From the NCBI GenBank assembly GCA_041908165.1, contig JAYRFV010000042.1, positions 1-64,000 on the forward strand: a stretch of 64,000 bases of DNA. The letters are read 5' to 3'. This document shows positions 1 through 7,871 of the stretch, piece by piece. Position 1 is the stretch's first letter. The number at the start of each line of letters is the position of its first letter. The DNA comes from JACQZU01 sp041908165 (GTDB taxonomy: Bacteria; Acidobacteriota; Holophagae; Holophagales; Holophagaceae). Position numbers and translations under genes: made by a program. Under the pieces are notes generated by a model that was given only the letters and a program-made list of their open reading frames with translations, was not told the origin of the DNA and ran no database searches.

Positions 1-46
1 GTGTTCGAGTCCCGGTGGTGTGGCGGCTCCAGGTGGTGCGCCCAGC
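1..46. repeat. Direct repeat copy 1 carrying a tRNA 3'-end remnant
   Basis: Matches 237-282 at 44 of 46 bases (differences at 21 and 27). The last 12 bases equal the complement of the 3' end and CCA of the tRNA-Arg at 271-347, but the bases beyond position 46 do not continue into a tRNA. It is therefore a duplicated tRNA tail plus its downstream flank. The copy may extend past the left window edge. Confidence 0.7.
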
Positions 47-270
47 ATTCGCCAGGATTGGCGAATGGGACGGAAGGGCCCGCAGGGCCATTGCCGCCCG
101 AAGGGTGAGGGCACAGGAGGTGCCCGAATCAACGTGACTCGAACCGGCCACCTGCTGGCCCCGGCCCCTTGCGGTTTCGACAGCGCTGCATGCGCTGTCT
201 CAACCGGGGGCCTACCGGGCCGCAGGTGATTCTCGCGTGTTCGAGTCCCGGTGGTGCGGCGGTTCCAGGT
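47..270. other. Intergenic spacer with two palindromes, no gene seen
   Basis: Holds an 8-bp stem hairpin at 47-66 and another 8-bp stem hairpin at 179-199. A stretch near 130-150 resembles the T-arm of the neighbouring tRNA read on the minus strand, but its arms do not pair, so it is at most a decayed tRNA. Short open frames here overlap the tRNA and show no protein-like composition. The second copy of the direct repeat occupies its right end. Confidence 0.5.
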
Positions 271-282
271 GGTGCGCCCAGC
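237..282. repeat. Direct repeat copy 2, overlapping the tRNA-Arg 3' end
   Basis: Second copy of the 46-bp repeat at 1-46. Bases 271-282 belong to the tRNA-Arg gene (encoded CCA, discriminator, acceptor strand and first T-stem base); 237-270 is its downstream flank. Duplication of a tRNA 3' end with flank is the form left by integration at tRNA genes or by tandem tRNA duplication. Confidence 0.7.
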
Positions 283-347
283 GTGACTCGAACACGCGAC
301 CTGCGGCTTAGAAGGCCGCTGCTCTATCCGGCTGAGCTATGGGCGCT
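271..347 (-). tRNA. tRNA-Arg (anticodon TCT)
   Basis: On the minus strand the sequence folds as a complete cloverleaf. The 7-bp acceptor stem is GCGCCCA paired with TGGGCGC, the D-arm contains AGCTCAG, the anticodon loop is CTTCTAA giving anticodon TCT, and the T-arm GCGTG-TTCGAGT-CACGC is perfectly paired. The 3' CCA is encoded (271-273). The tRNA decodes AGA, with possible wobble to AGG. No other tRNA of acceptable structure was found nearby. Confidence 0.95.
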
Positions 348-451
348 CCTGGACTGGGACCATGGTAGCGGCTGTGGGAGCGACCGTGATCCTCGGCACA
401 GGCTGGCCCGCGAAGCCGATCCCCTGGGATGATGGGGGCGCGAGGCTGCCC

Positions 452-1822
452 ATGGATCCGCTGAAGACCGACGCCACCCGACCCGAGCCGTTCCCCTCCA
501 GCTTCTGGAGCGCCAACGTCATCGAGCTGTTCGAGCGGGCCGCCTACTACTCGATGGCCAGCTTCGTGGTGATCTACCTGGGCAGGCTCGGGCTGGGCGA
601 CTACTGGCCCAGCACCCTCAACGGGATCCTGTGGTTCCTGGTCTACTTCCTGCCGATCCTGAGCGGCACCATCGCCGACCAGATCGGCTTCCGGCGGGCC
701 CTGATGCTGGCCTGCCTGCTGCTTGTCTGCGGCTACTTCCTGATGGGCTCCCCGGTCTGGGTGGGCGGCAATGTCCTCGCCGCGCAGGTGGGCAAGGAGG
801 TGACCGCCGGTCCCACGGTGGTCGCCCCGGTGGTCCTGGCCCTGGTCTTCATCGGGGTCGGCGGGTCCTTCGTCAAGCCCTGCATCGCCGGCACCGTGCA
901 GCGCACCCACATGGGCCGGGCCACCCTGGCCTTCGCCATCTTCTACATGGTGATCAACATCGGCAGCATTGTCGGCCGGATCACCGGCTGGTTCGTGCGC
1001 ACCCGCCTGCAGCAGCTCGAGGCCATTTTCGGCGTGGCCATGGCCGCCGCCGCGGTCGCCTTCCTGGCGGTCCTGCTCAGCTACAAGGACCCGGCGGGAG
1101 GTGCCGACCCTTCCAAGCCGCGGAAGCGCATTCCGGAGATCCTGCTGGGCGTCGTGCAGGTCCTCCGCAGCGGCCGCTTCGTCCTCTTCCTGGTGGTGAG
1201 CAGCGGCTTCTACTTCATCTACAACCAGGTCTACAAAGTGCTCCCCCTGTAAGTGAAGAAGACGGTCGAGCTGTCCCCGGCGATGGACCTCTACACCATG
1301 GCCAACCCGATCGTGATCGTCAGCTTCCAGCTGCTGATCACCAAGGCCTTCGGGAAGCTGCCTCCGATCAAGTCGATCGTTGTGGGCACGGTGATCATCG
1401 GCCTGTCCATGCTGATCAACCTGGTGCCCCTGCACATGGCCGGCGGCGTCACCCGGCAGGCGCTGCTGCCCATGGGCAGCCTGTTCATCGTCCTGACCGT
1501 GGCCCTGATCGCCTTCGGCGAGCTGTTCGCCTCCTCGCGGCTCTACGAGTACATCGGCTCCCTATCGCCCAAGGGCCAGGAAGGGCTGTTCCTCGGCTAC
1601 GCCAACCTGCCCATGGCCCTCGGCAGCCTGGTCGGCGGTCCGGTGGGCGCCTGGCTGTTCAACAGCGTGATGTGCGCCGGTGCCGAGAAGCTCCCGAACG
1701 GATTGCTGAGGCTGGATCCGCAGGCCGCGTCCTTCGGCTGGGCCCTGCTCGGCTGCTTCGGGCTGCTCTCCGCCTTCGCGCTCTGGCTCTACAACCGCTG
1801 GCTGCAGAAGCAGGCCGATTGA
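452..1822 (+). pseudogene. POT/PTR2-family proton-coupled peptide transporter, interrupted by an in-frame stop
   Basis: Two open segments (452-1252 and 1253-1822) lie in the same frame and together make about 456 residues, the usual size for bacterial POT transporters, which import di- and tripeptides with protons. The first half has the family ELFERAAYY motif (ExxER type) near residue 20 and FYMVINIGS near residue 155; the second half holds the remaining membrane segments. They are separated only by a TAA at 1250-1252 in the context LPL-stop-VKK. A Tyr codon there (TAC to TAA) would restore one continuous protein. Start chosen at MDPLKTD, although open frame continues upstream to 362. Either a recent nonsense mutation or a sequencing error; without correction the product would lose its C-terminal third. 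Confidence 0.8.
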
Positions 1823-1858
1823 GGGTGCCGGGGTCCTCGAGGGCCGCTGGTACACTGA

Positions 1859-1886
1859 AGGGCCCCCGCGTTCCGGGGGCCCTTTT
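1859..1886 (+). terminator. Rho-independent terminator
   Basis: A 9-bp perfect GC-rich stem (1859-1867 with 1875-1883) and 7-base loop are followed by TTTT. It lies between the broken transporter and queD, so it should end transcription from the transporter side. Only 11 bases separate it from the queD start, so queD translation begins just past it or transcription reads through. Confidence 0.8.
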
Positions 1887-1897
1887 GTCGTGGTGCC

Positions 1898-2245
1898 ATG
1901 ATCCTCCGCAAAGAGTACGGGTTCGAGTCCGCCCACTTCATCTACAACCATCCGGGCAAGTGCAAGAACCTGCACGGCCACAGCTACAAGCTGCACGTCT
2001 GCATCGAGGGGCCGGTGAACCCGGAGACCGGGATGATCATCGATTTCGACGACCTCAGCCAGGTGGTCGAGGCCCGGGTCATCACCCGGCTGGACCATCG
2101 CTTCCTCAACGACCTGATCCCGCTGTCCACCGCCGAGAACATCTCGGTCTGGATCTGGAACGAACTGAAGCCGGCCCTGCCCGGCCTGGTCCAGGTGGAA
2201 GTCTACGAGACCTCCGACAACTGCGTGATCTACCGGGGCGAGTGA
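1898..2245 (+). CDS. queD: 6-carboxy-5,6,7,8-tetrahydropterin synthase (QueD/PTPS family)
   Basis: Cytoplasmic zinc enzyme of the 6-pyruvoyl-tetrahydropterin synthase fold. QueD converts dihydroneopterin triphosphate to carboxytetrahydropterin in queuosine/7-deazaguanine synthesis. At 115 residues it matches short bacterial QueD. Visible residues: H15 in SAHF, catalytic-type Cys in GKCKNLHGH, the zinc-binding HGH pair, DFDDL and LDHRFLN, and the C-terminal VYET with its conserved Glu. No other queuosine gene is adjacent. The stop overlaps the next start by one base, so it probably heads a three-gene unit with the lipoprotein and HAD genes. A related pterin role cannot be excluded. Confidence 0.88.
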   Translation: MILRKEYGFESAHFIYNHPGKCKNLHGHSYKLHVCIEGPVNPETGMIIDFDDLSQVVEARVITRLDHRFLNDLIPLSTAENISVWIWNELKPALPGLVQVEVYETSDNCVIYRGE

Positions 2246-2751
2246 TGCGCCGGGCCTGCCTTCCGGCCCTGCTGCTGCTCACCGGCTGCGCCAGCCTCGA
2301 CCCTGCCGCCGCCTACCGGAACGCGGCCCGCAGCCTGAGCTTCCAGCTCCAGGCGGTGCATCCGCGCCTGGACCTGGCCCTGCCGGTGGAGCGCTCGACC
2401 CTGGTGCTCGGCCTCGACCTCGGCATCCGCAACCCGTCGACGCTGCGGCTTGCCGCCCGCAGCCTGGGCGGCGGGATCCACCTGCAGGCCGGCGGCGAGG
2501 GCTTCCCCCTGGGCCAGGTCCACTTCCCGGCGGGCCTGAACCTGGAGGCGGGTTCCACCCGCACCGTCCGGGCCGAACTGCGCCTGCCCTATGCGGACGT
2601 CCGGCGTGCCTGGAAGGCCCTGGAGGCCGTGGCCCTGCGCGGCGCCGCCGGCACCTGGAGCCTGGAGGGCCGGGCCACCCTGGACGTGCTGGGCCTGCCC
2701 CTGGACCTCCCGCTGCGGACCCGCCTGCGCTCGGGGAGCCCCGTTCCATGA
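2245..2751 (+). CDS. LEA type 2-like lipoprotein
   Basis: 168 residues beginning with a lipoprotein signal peptide (MRRACLPALLLLTGC; lipobox LTGC). The mature part has a pattern seen in LEA_2/WHy domains: a strand pair around LVLGLDLGIRNPSTL, a middle hairpin and the LRLPYADV segment. Such single-domain lipoproteins are found in many Gram-negative bacteria and their function is not established. Its ATG overlaps the queD stop and its own stop overlaps the HAD start by four bases, indicating translational coupling. Family assignment rests on the pattern only. Confidence 0.65.
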   Translation: MRRACLPALLLLTGCASLDPAAAYRNAARSLSFQLQAVHPRLDLALPVERSTLVLGLDLGIRNPSTLRLAARSLGGGIHLQAGGEGFPLGQVHFPAGLNLEAGSTRTVRAELRLPYADVRRAWKALEAVALRGAAGTWSLEGRATLDVLGLPLDLPLRTRLRSGSPVP

Positions 2752-3428
2752 TCCGGGCGGTGGTCTTCGACCTCTGGAACACCCTGGTCCGCAGCCAGAA
2801 GGGCAGCCCGTTCCGCCGCATCCAGGGCCTGCTGCACCCGTCCCAGGCGCCGCTGGTGGACGCCTTCATGTGGGACAGCATGCGCCGGCCCTACCCGGAC
2901 AGCGGCGCCTTCCTCGAGGCCTGGCGCACCACCCTGCACTTCGACCGAGAGCAGCTGGCGGCCATCCAGGCCGCGTTCCAGGAGGCCGCCCAGGACGCCG
3001 AGCTGTTCCCGGAGACCCTGGCCGTGCTCGATCGCACCCGCGGCCTCGCCCGCACCGCCCTGCTGTCCAACACCCAGGCCTTCGACATGGACCTGCTGGA
3101 GGGCCTGGGCATCGCCGCCCGGCTCCGGACCCGGGTGCTGTCCGCCGAGATCGGCCACCTCAAGCCGGAGGCGGGCGCCTTCGCCGCCGTGCAGGCGCGC
3201 ATGGGCCTGTTCCCGGGCAACCTGGTGATGGTCGGCGATTCCTGGCGCGACGACGTGGAGGGCGCGCTGGCCGCCGGGTGGACGGCCATCTGGATCAACC
3301 GCGGCGGCCTGCCGCGGCCGGACCACGATGCCGAGGCCAGCCTCGTCGAGCTGCCCGACCTGGGCCGGGTCCCCGAGGTGGTCGAGCGCCTGCAGGCCGG
3401 GGCCCGCTGCGCCACCTGCCTGGGCTAG
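2748..3428 (+). CDS. HAD-superfamily hydrolase
   Basis: 226 residues with the four HAD motifs in order: motif I DLWNTL (nucleophile Asp near residue 9; the usual second Asp is Asn, as in some subfamilies), motif II LLSNT, motif III KPEAG and motif IV VGDSWRDD. A helical cap lies between motifs I and II, as in phosphoglycolate-phosphatase-like subfamily I enzymes. Expected to be a cytoplasmic phosphatase of a small phosphorylated metabolite; the substrate cannot be told. Starts inside the lipoprotein stop (ATGA) and ends 9 bases from the convergent gene at 3438. Confidence 0.85.
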   Translation: MIRAVVFDLWNTLVRSQKGSPFRRIQGLLHPSQAPLVDAFMWDSMRRPYPDSGAFLEAWRTTLHFDREQLAAIQAAFQEAAQDAELFPETLAVLDRTRGLARTALLSNTQAFDMDLLEGLGIAARLRTRVLSAEIGHLKPEAGAFAAVQARMGLFPGNLVMVGDSWRDDVEGALAAGWTAIWINRGGLPRPDHDAEASLVELPDLGRVPEVVERLQAGARCATCLG

Positions 3429-3437
3429 GCCAGCGCC

Positions 3438-3884
3438 TCAGCGCACCCGGGTCCAGTTGGACGAGCCGCTGTTCGAGGAACCCGCGGTCTCCTGCCAGCG
3501 CCCCGAGGCCGCCCGGTCATCGGCCGCGAAGGTCATCTCGTACCATCCCTTCACCTTCCCATCGCGGGTGGTGTAATCGATCCGGAAGCGCCCATCGGCC
3601 AGGAACCGGCCCGGTCCGGAGGCATTGCCGAAACCCGATTCCTGGCACTGGTACCCGCCCGACGGCTGCCGTGCGATGGTCCAGGTCTCGGTCCGGCCGT
3701 GGCGCCACACACCCACCGGATCGGCGGCGGGACGGACGTTCTGGGAGTCTCCCGAGAATTCGATCCGGGCGACCTCGGCCATCGGGAAGGTCTGGGTGCG
3801 CCCGTTCTTGAGCACGACGGTCATGTGCGACTGGGCGAACAGTGGAAGGCCGGCGACCAGGGCACAGAGAATCACTGATGACAT
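3438..3884 (-). CDS. Hypothetical secreted protein
   Basis: 148 residues starting MSSVILCALVAGLPLFAQS, a clear signal peptide. This start is preceded by GGAG at a spacing of six bases and is preferred over the upstream ATG at 3896. The mature part has a strand-rich segment (MTVVLKNGRTQTFPMAEV, then ARIEF) and a polar remainder rich in Trp, Gly and Arg ending GSSNWTRVR. I do not recognise a family. It follows rng on the same strand after a 93-base gap. Confidence 0.6.
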   Translation of the reverse strand: MSSVILCALVAGLPLFAQSHMTVVLKNGRTQTFPMAEVARIEFSGDSQNVRPAADPVGVWRHGRTETWTIARQPSGGYQCQESGFGNASGPGRFLADGRFRIDYTTRDGKVKGWYEMTFAADDRAASGRWQETAGSSNSGSSNWTRVR

Positions 3885-3977
3885 TTGGGTCTCCATGAAA
3901 CCGCCCCATGGTAGGCCCCGGCCGATGGGCACGTACAGGGTTTTCCCTGGCCGCCGCAGCGGCTGTCCGGGCCCGGG

Positions 3978-5489
3978 CTACTTCCCCGGCAGGATGTCCA
4001 GGGTCAGGGCGTGGCGCGGGCCGTCGGCCTTCTCGATCCAGAGCACGTGGGCGCCGAGGGCGCGGGCGAGCTGCAGAAGGCCCTCGCGCATCTCCGGGGA
4101 CAGCGCGGCGCGCAGCTCCGGGTGGAGGCCGAGGCGCAGGGTGGCGCCGCGCAGCCGCTCGCCGAGCCGGGCCATCTCGCGGTAGGCCTTGAGCACGATG
4201 GTCTCCGCGGTGAGCAGCCGGCCAGCCCCCGCACAGTGCGGGCAAGGCTCGGTCAACTGCCGCTCCAGGCTGGGGCCGGTGCGCTTGCGGGTCATCTCCA
4301 CCAGGCCGAATTCGCTGATCTCCACCGCCCGGGCGTGGTTGCGGTCGCGCTTCAGCTCCTCCTGCAGGCGCTCCATCACCGCCGCGCGGTGCTCGGGCTC
4401 GCCCATGTCGATGAAGTCGATGACGATGATGCCGCCGAGGTTGCGCAGCCGCAGCTGGCGCACCACCTCGGGGATGGCCTCGAGGTTGGTCAGGAAGACG
4501 GTCTCCTCGAGGTCCTTCTTGCCCACGAACTTGCCGGTGTTGACGTCGACGCTCACCAGCGCCTCGGTCTGGTTGATGACGATCGACCCGCCCTTGCGGA
4601 GGAACACCTTGGGCTGCCGGGCGGCCTCGATCTCCTGCTCGATGCCGAAGGCCTCGAAGATGGGGATGTCGCTGGTGAAGTGCTTGACCCGCTCGGTCCA
4701 CTCGGGGTGGAGCTTCTGGACGGCCTCGGCGACGATCTGGTGGGTCTCCTCGCGGTCCACCCAGAAGCTGGCGACCTCCTCCCGGAACAGGTCGCGCAGG
4801 ACCTTCTGCAGCAGGGGGATGTCCTTCCAGACCAGGCTGGGCGTCGGGCAGGTGCGGGCGCCGGCCTGCACCACCGCCCACAGGTCGCGCAGGAAGGCGA
4901 CGTCGGAGACCAGGTCCTCGTCGCGCTCGCCGATGGCCGCGGTGCGGACGATGAATCCCTCCCCGGGCTGCGCGTGGCTGCGGACCAGGGTCCGCAGGCG
5001 CTCGCGCTCCTCGGGGTCGGTGATCTTCCGGGAGATGCCGACGTGGTCGATGCCGGGCATGAACACCAGGAACCGGCCGGGAAAGCTCAGGTGGCGGGAC
5101 AGCCGCGGCCCCTTGGTGCCGATCGGGTCCTTCACCACCTGCACCAGGATCTCGTCGCCCTCCTTCACCGGAGGGAGCGCCGCGGGCAGGGCGGTGAACT
5201 CGATTGCGACGGTGTCGGTGTCCTCCTCGAGCTCGATCTCCTCGGCGCTCAGCCGGTGGGCCTCCGGTTCGTCGAGGTAGAGGAACCCGTCCTTGGGGCC
5301 GCCGATGGTGACGAAGGCGCTCTGCATGCCCTGCAGCAGTTTCGCCACCCGGCCCCGGTAGACGTCGCCGACCTGGCTCTGCTGGGTGGTGCGTTCGATG
5401 AACAGCTCGCACAGCTGGCCGTTCTCGAGCAGCGCGATGCGCGTCTCCAGCGGGGTCGAATTGACCACCAGGGAACGGCGGAAATCCAT
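3978..5489 (-). CDS. rng: Ribonuclease G (RNase E/G family)
   Basis: 503 residues, the length of RNase G rather than RNase E. It is a cytoplasmic endoribonuclease for 16S rRNA 5' maturation and mRNA decay. An S1-like RNA-binding segment lies near residues 38-130 (GDVYRGRV, SAFVTIG, DGFLYLDE). Catalytic metal-binding Asp residues are in SVDVNTG and VIDFIDM, and the zinc-link CPHCAGAGRL lies after them. The C-terminus ends in the small domain typical of RNase G. The gene has its own 5' region facing panD, with an AT-richer stretch just before the start. Confidence 0.93.
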   Translation of the reverse strand: MDFRRSLVVNSTPLETRIALLENGQLCELFIERTTQQSQVGDVYRGRVAKLLQGMQSAFVTIGGPKDGFLYLDEPEAHRLSAEEIELEEDTDTVAIEFTALPAALPPVKEGDEILVQVVKDPIGTKGPRLSRHLSFPGRFLVFMPGIDHVGISRKITDPEERERLRTLVRSHAQPGEGFIVRTAAIGERDEDLVSDVAFLRDLWAVVQAGARTCPTPSLVWKDIPLLQKVLRDLFREEVASFWVDREETHQIVAEAVQKLHPEWTERVKHFTSDIPIFEAFGIEQEIEAARQPKVFLRKGGSIVINQTEALVSVDVNTGKFVGKKDLEETVFLTNLEAIPEVVRQLRLRNLGGIIVIDFIDMGEPEHRAAVMERLQEELKRDRNHARAVEISEFGLVEMTRKRTGPSLERQLTEPCPHCAGAGRLLTAETIVLKAYREMARLGERLRGATLRLGLHPELRAALSPEMREGLLQLARALGAHVLWIEKADGPRHALTLDILPGK

Positions 5490-5607
5490 GAAAACAAACC
5501 TTTCGCGAATTCGGCGGGGTCCGGACGCCGGGACCCCCCAGGCGCACCCCGTCCGTTCAGGGCCGGGGGCCCTCTAGTTCTACCAAGATTCAGGACCTAC
5601 CGGAAGC

Positions 5608-6003
5608 TCAGGCGAAGGCGTCGGCGACCGCCGGGGTCCGTTCCAGGTCCGTCAGGGTGGTGATCCGGTTGCGGGAATCGACGAAGACCACGTGGGGCCG
5701 CCGGTCGGCGGCCTCGGCCTCGGTCATCCAGCCATAGTTGGCAATGATGATCACATCGCCGGCTTTGACCAGGTGGGCGGCGGCCCCGTTCACCCCGATC
5801 TCGCCGGAGCCCGGAACCCCAGGGATGACATAGGTGGCCAGCCGGTTGCCGTTGGTCACGTCGTAGATGTCCACCTTCTCGTTCTCGAGGAAGCCGGCGG
5901 CCTCGATCAGGAGGGGATCGAGGGTGATCGACCCGACGTAGTCCAGGTCCGCTCGGGTGACCACCGCCCGATGGATCTTGCCAAGGAGGAAATGGCGCAG
6001 CAT
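5608..6003 (-). CDS. panD: Aspartate 1-decarboxylase
   Basis: 131 residues from MLRHFLLGKIHRA, chosen over an upstream ATG because GGGAG precedes it. The enzyme makes beta-alanine from aspartate for pantothenate. The self-cleavage site that yields the pyruvoyl cofactor is present at the canonical position, Gly24-Ser25 (YVGS); also visible are K9, Y22, the TNG motif and GAAAHLV. Third of three pantothenate genes on this strand, 110 bases after panC, with an AT-rich upstream stretch (T and A runs near 6070-6100) that could hold its own promoter. Confidence 0.95.
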   Translation of the reverse strand: MLRHFLLGKIHRAVVTRADLDYVGSITLDPLLIEAAGFLENEKVDIYDVTNGNRLATYVIPGVPGSGEIGVNGAAAHLVKAGDVIIIANYGWMTEAEAADRRPHVVFVDSRNRITTLTDLERTPAVADAFA

Positions 6004-6113
6004 GGGCTCTCCCGGTCCAGGCCCATGGAGACGGGTCCCGGCCAACGAGCAAGCATGCGCTCGGAAAAGGCAAAAAGCACGAACGATTTTTTACACCCGG
6101 GGAGACCCGCGGC

Positions 6114-6974
6114 TCAGAGCCCGCCGTCGGGGCCGGAGGCCAGGACGACGTTGTCGATCAGCCGGGTGCTTCCGACGAAGGCGGCGAGGGCGATGGCGGC
6201 GGGCCGCTCCACGGTCCCGTGCACCGGCTGGAGGCTGTGCAGGTCAACCAGGTCGCAGTACTGCACCGAGGACACCGGCCGGACCCGGTCGAGCACCAGG
6301 TCGACCAGGGTCTCGGCCCGCCGCTCGCCGCCGCGGTAGGCCGCCTCGGCCGCGGCGAGGCCCTGGCTGAGGGCCGCCGCCCGGTGGCGCTCCTCCGCGC
6401 TGAGGTAGGCGTTGCGGGAACTCAGGGCCAGGCCGCTGGCCTCGCGCACGGTCGGGACCACCACCACCTCCACCGGCAGGTTCAGGTCGCGCACCATGCG
6501 CCGGATGACCACCGTCTGCTGCAGGTCCTTCTGGCCGAAGAAGGCGAGGTCGGGCTGGACCATGTTGAACAGCTTGGCGACGACCGTGGCGACGCCGCGG
6601 AAGTGGCCGGGGCGGAACTGCCCGCAGAGCGGTTCGGCGACGCGTCCGGGGTCGACGTAGGTGCCGAAGCCGGCGGGGTAGATCTCGGTGTTCTCGGGCA
6701 GGAACAGCAGGTCCACGCCCATGCGCAGGCAGAGGTTCTGGTCGGCCTCCAGGTCCCGCGGGTACTTGCTGAGGTCCTCGGTCGGCCCGAACTGGGCCGG
6801 GTTCACGAAGATCGACACCACGGTGGCGCCGCAGCGCGAGGTGCTGGACCGGATCAGCGCGGCGTGGCCCTCGTGCAGGAACCCCATGGTGGGCACGAAG
6901 CCCAGGCGCTTGCCGCCCTCGCGGAGGGCGCGGAGCGCGATTCGCAGTTCGGCGACGGTGCGGACGAGACGCAT
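6114..6974 (-). CDS. panC: Pantothenate synthetase (pantoate--beta-alanine ligase)
   Basis: 286 residues, normal for the family. It joins pantoate and beta-alanine with ATP hydrolysis to AMP, in the cytoplasm. The N-terminal Rossmann domain has the PTMGFLHEGH nucleotide motif (HIGH-like), then FVNPAQFGPTED, the FFGQKD pantoate-site motif and the KMSKS-equivalent loop region LALSSRN. The start at MRLVRTV lies 11 bases after the panB stop, so panB-panC are transcribed together. Confidence 0.95.
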   Translation of the reverse strand: MRLVRTVAELRIALRALREGGKRLGFVPTMGFLHEGHAALIRSSTSRCGATVVSIFVNPAQFGPTEDLSKYPRDLEADQNLCLRMGVDLLFLPENTEIYPAGFGTYVDPGRVAEPLCGQFRPGHFRGVATVVAKLFNMVQPDLAFFGQKDLQQTVVIRRMVRDLNLPVEVVVVPTVREASGLALSSRNAYLSAEERHRAAALSQGLAAAEAAYRGGERRAETLVDLVLDRVRPVSSVQYCDLVDLHSLQPVHGTVERPAAIALAAFVGSTRLIDNVVLASGPDGGL

Positions 6975-6985
6975 GGGGCTGGACC

Positions 6986-7861
6986 TCACTCCGCCGCGGG
7001 CCGTGGGGTCCACTGCTGGACCGCCCGCAGGACGTTCTTGGGAAGGGCGTAGGACTGCTCCGGCCCAGGGAAGCCGCCGCCGCGCACGTCCTCCGCCCAG
7101 CCCCGGAGGGCGTCGCGGAGGGTGCCGAAGCCGTCGTGGTAGGTCTTGACGAACTTCGGCGGGGTCCCGGGAAGGAGACCCAGCACGTCGTGGAAGACCA
7201 GCACCTGCCCGGAGCAGCCGGGCCCGGCGCCGATCCCGATGGTCGGGATCTCCAGCAGCTCGGTGGCGCGCTGGGCCAGTTCCGCGGGGATCCCCTCGAG
7301 CACCAGGGCGAAGCACCCCGCGTCCTGCAGGCGCAGGGCGTCCTCCAGCAGGGCCACCGCGGCCTGCTCGGCCTTGCCCTGCACCTTGTAGCCGCCCATG
7401 GCGTGGATGCTCTGCGGGGTGAGCCCGAGGTGGCCCATCACCGGGATCTCGGCGTCGAGCAGGGCCCGGATCGCCGGCAGCCGCTTGGCGCCTCCTTCCA
7501 GCTTGACGCCCTGCGCGCCGCGCTGCAGGAACCCGCCGGCGTTGCGCAGGGTCTCCTCGCACCCGAGATGGAAGCTGAGGTAGGGCATGTCCGCCAGCAG
7601 CAGGGCCCGGGGCCGGGCCCGGGCCACGGCCTCGAGGTGGTGGTTCATCATCGCCATGGACACCGGCAGGGTGTTCTCGAAGCCCAGGCAGACGTTCCCC
7701 ACGCTGTCGCCGACCAGGATGGCGTCCACCTCCGCGGCATCGGCGATCCGCGCCGTGGCCGAGTCGTAGGCCGTGGTCATGACGATCCGGCGGCCTTCGG
7801 CGGCCAGCTGGCGCAGGCCGGGGATGGTCACCGTGTGGCGGGATTCGGGCACGTGGCTCAT
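6986..7861 (-). CDS. panB: 3-methyl-2-oxobutanoate hydroxymethyltransferase
   Basis: 291 residues; a TIM-barrel enzyme that transfers a hydroxymethyl group from methylene-tetrahydrofolate to ketoisovalerate to give ketopantoate, the first committed pantothenate step. Visible family motifs: MTTAYD near the N-terminus, the metal-binding VGDSVGNV, ADMPYLSF, GVKLEGG, MGHLGLTPQS, and IPTIGIGAG at the C-terminal barrel end. Start MSHVPESRH lies 10 bases from the stop of the long TPR gene, and panC follows 11 bases downstream. Confidence 0.96.
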   Translation of the reverse strand: MSHVPESRHTVTIPGLRQLAAEGRRIVMTTAYDSATARIADAAEVDAILVGDSVGNVCLGFENTLPVSMAMMNHHLEAVARARPRALLLADMPYLSFHLGCEETLRNAGGFLQRGAQGVKLEGGAKRLPAIRALLDAEIPVMGHLGLTPQSIHAMGGYKVQGKAEQAAVALLEDALRLQDAGCFALVLEGIPAELAQRATELLEIPTIGIGAGPGCSGQVLVFHDVLGLLPGTPPKFVKTYHDGFGTLRDALRGWAEDVRGGGFPGPEQSYALPKNVLRAVQQWTPRPAAE

Positions 7862-7871
7862 GCGGGGCTCG

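Noticed and set aside
119..240. Possible second tRNA in the left spacer
   Set aside because: Contains TTCGAGT-type T-loop sequence on both strands, but the stems do not pair and no acceptor stem can be formed.
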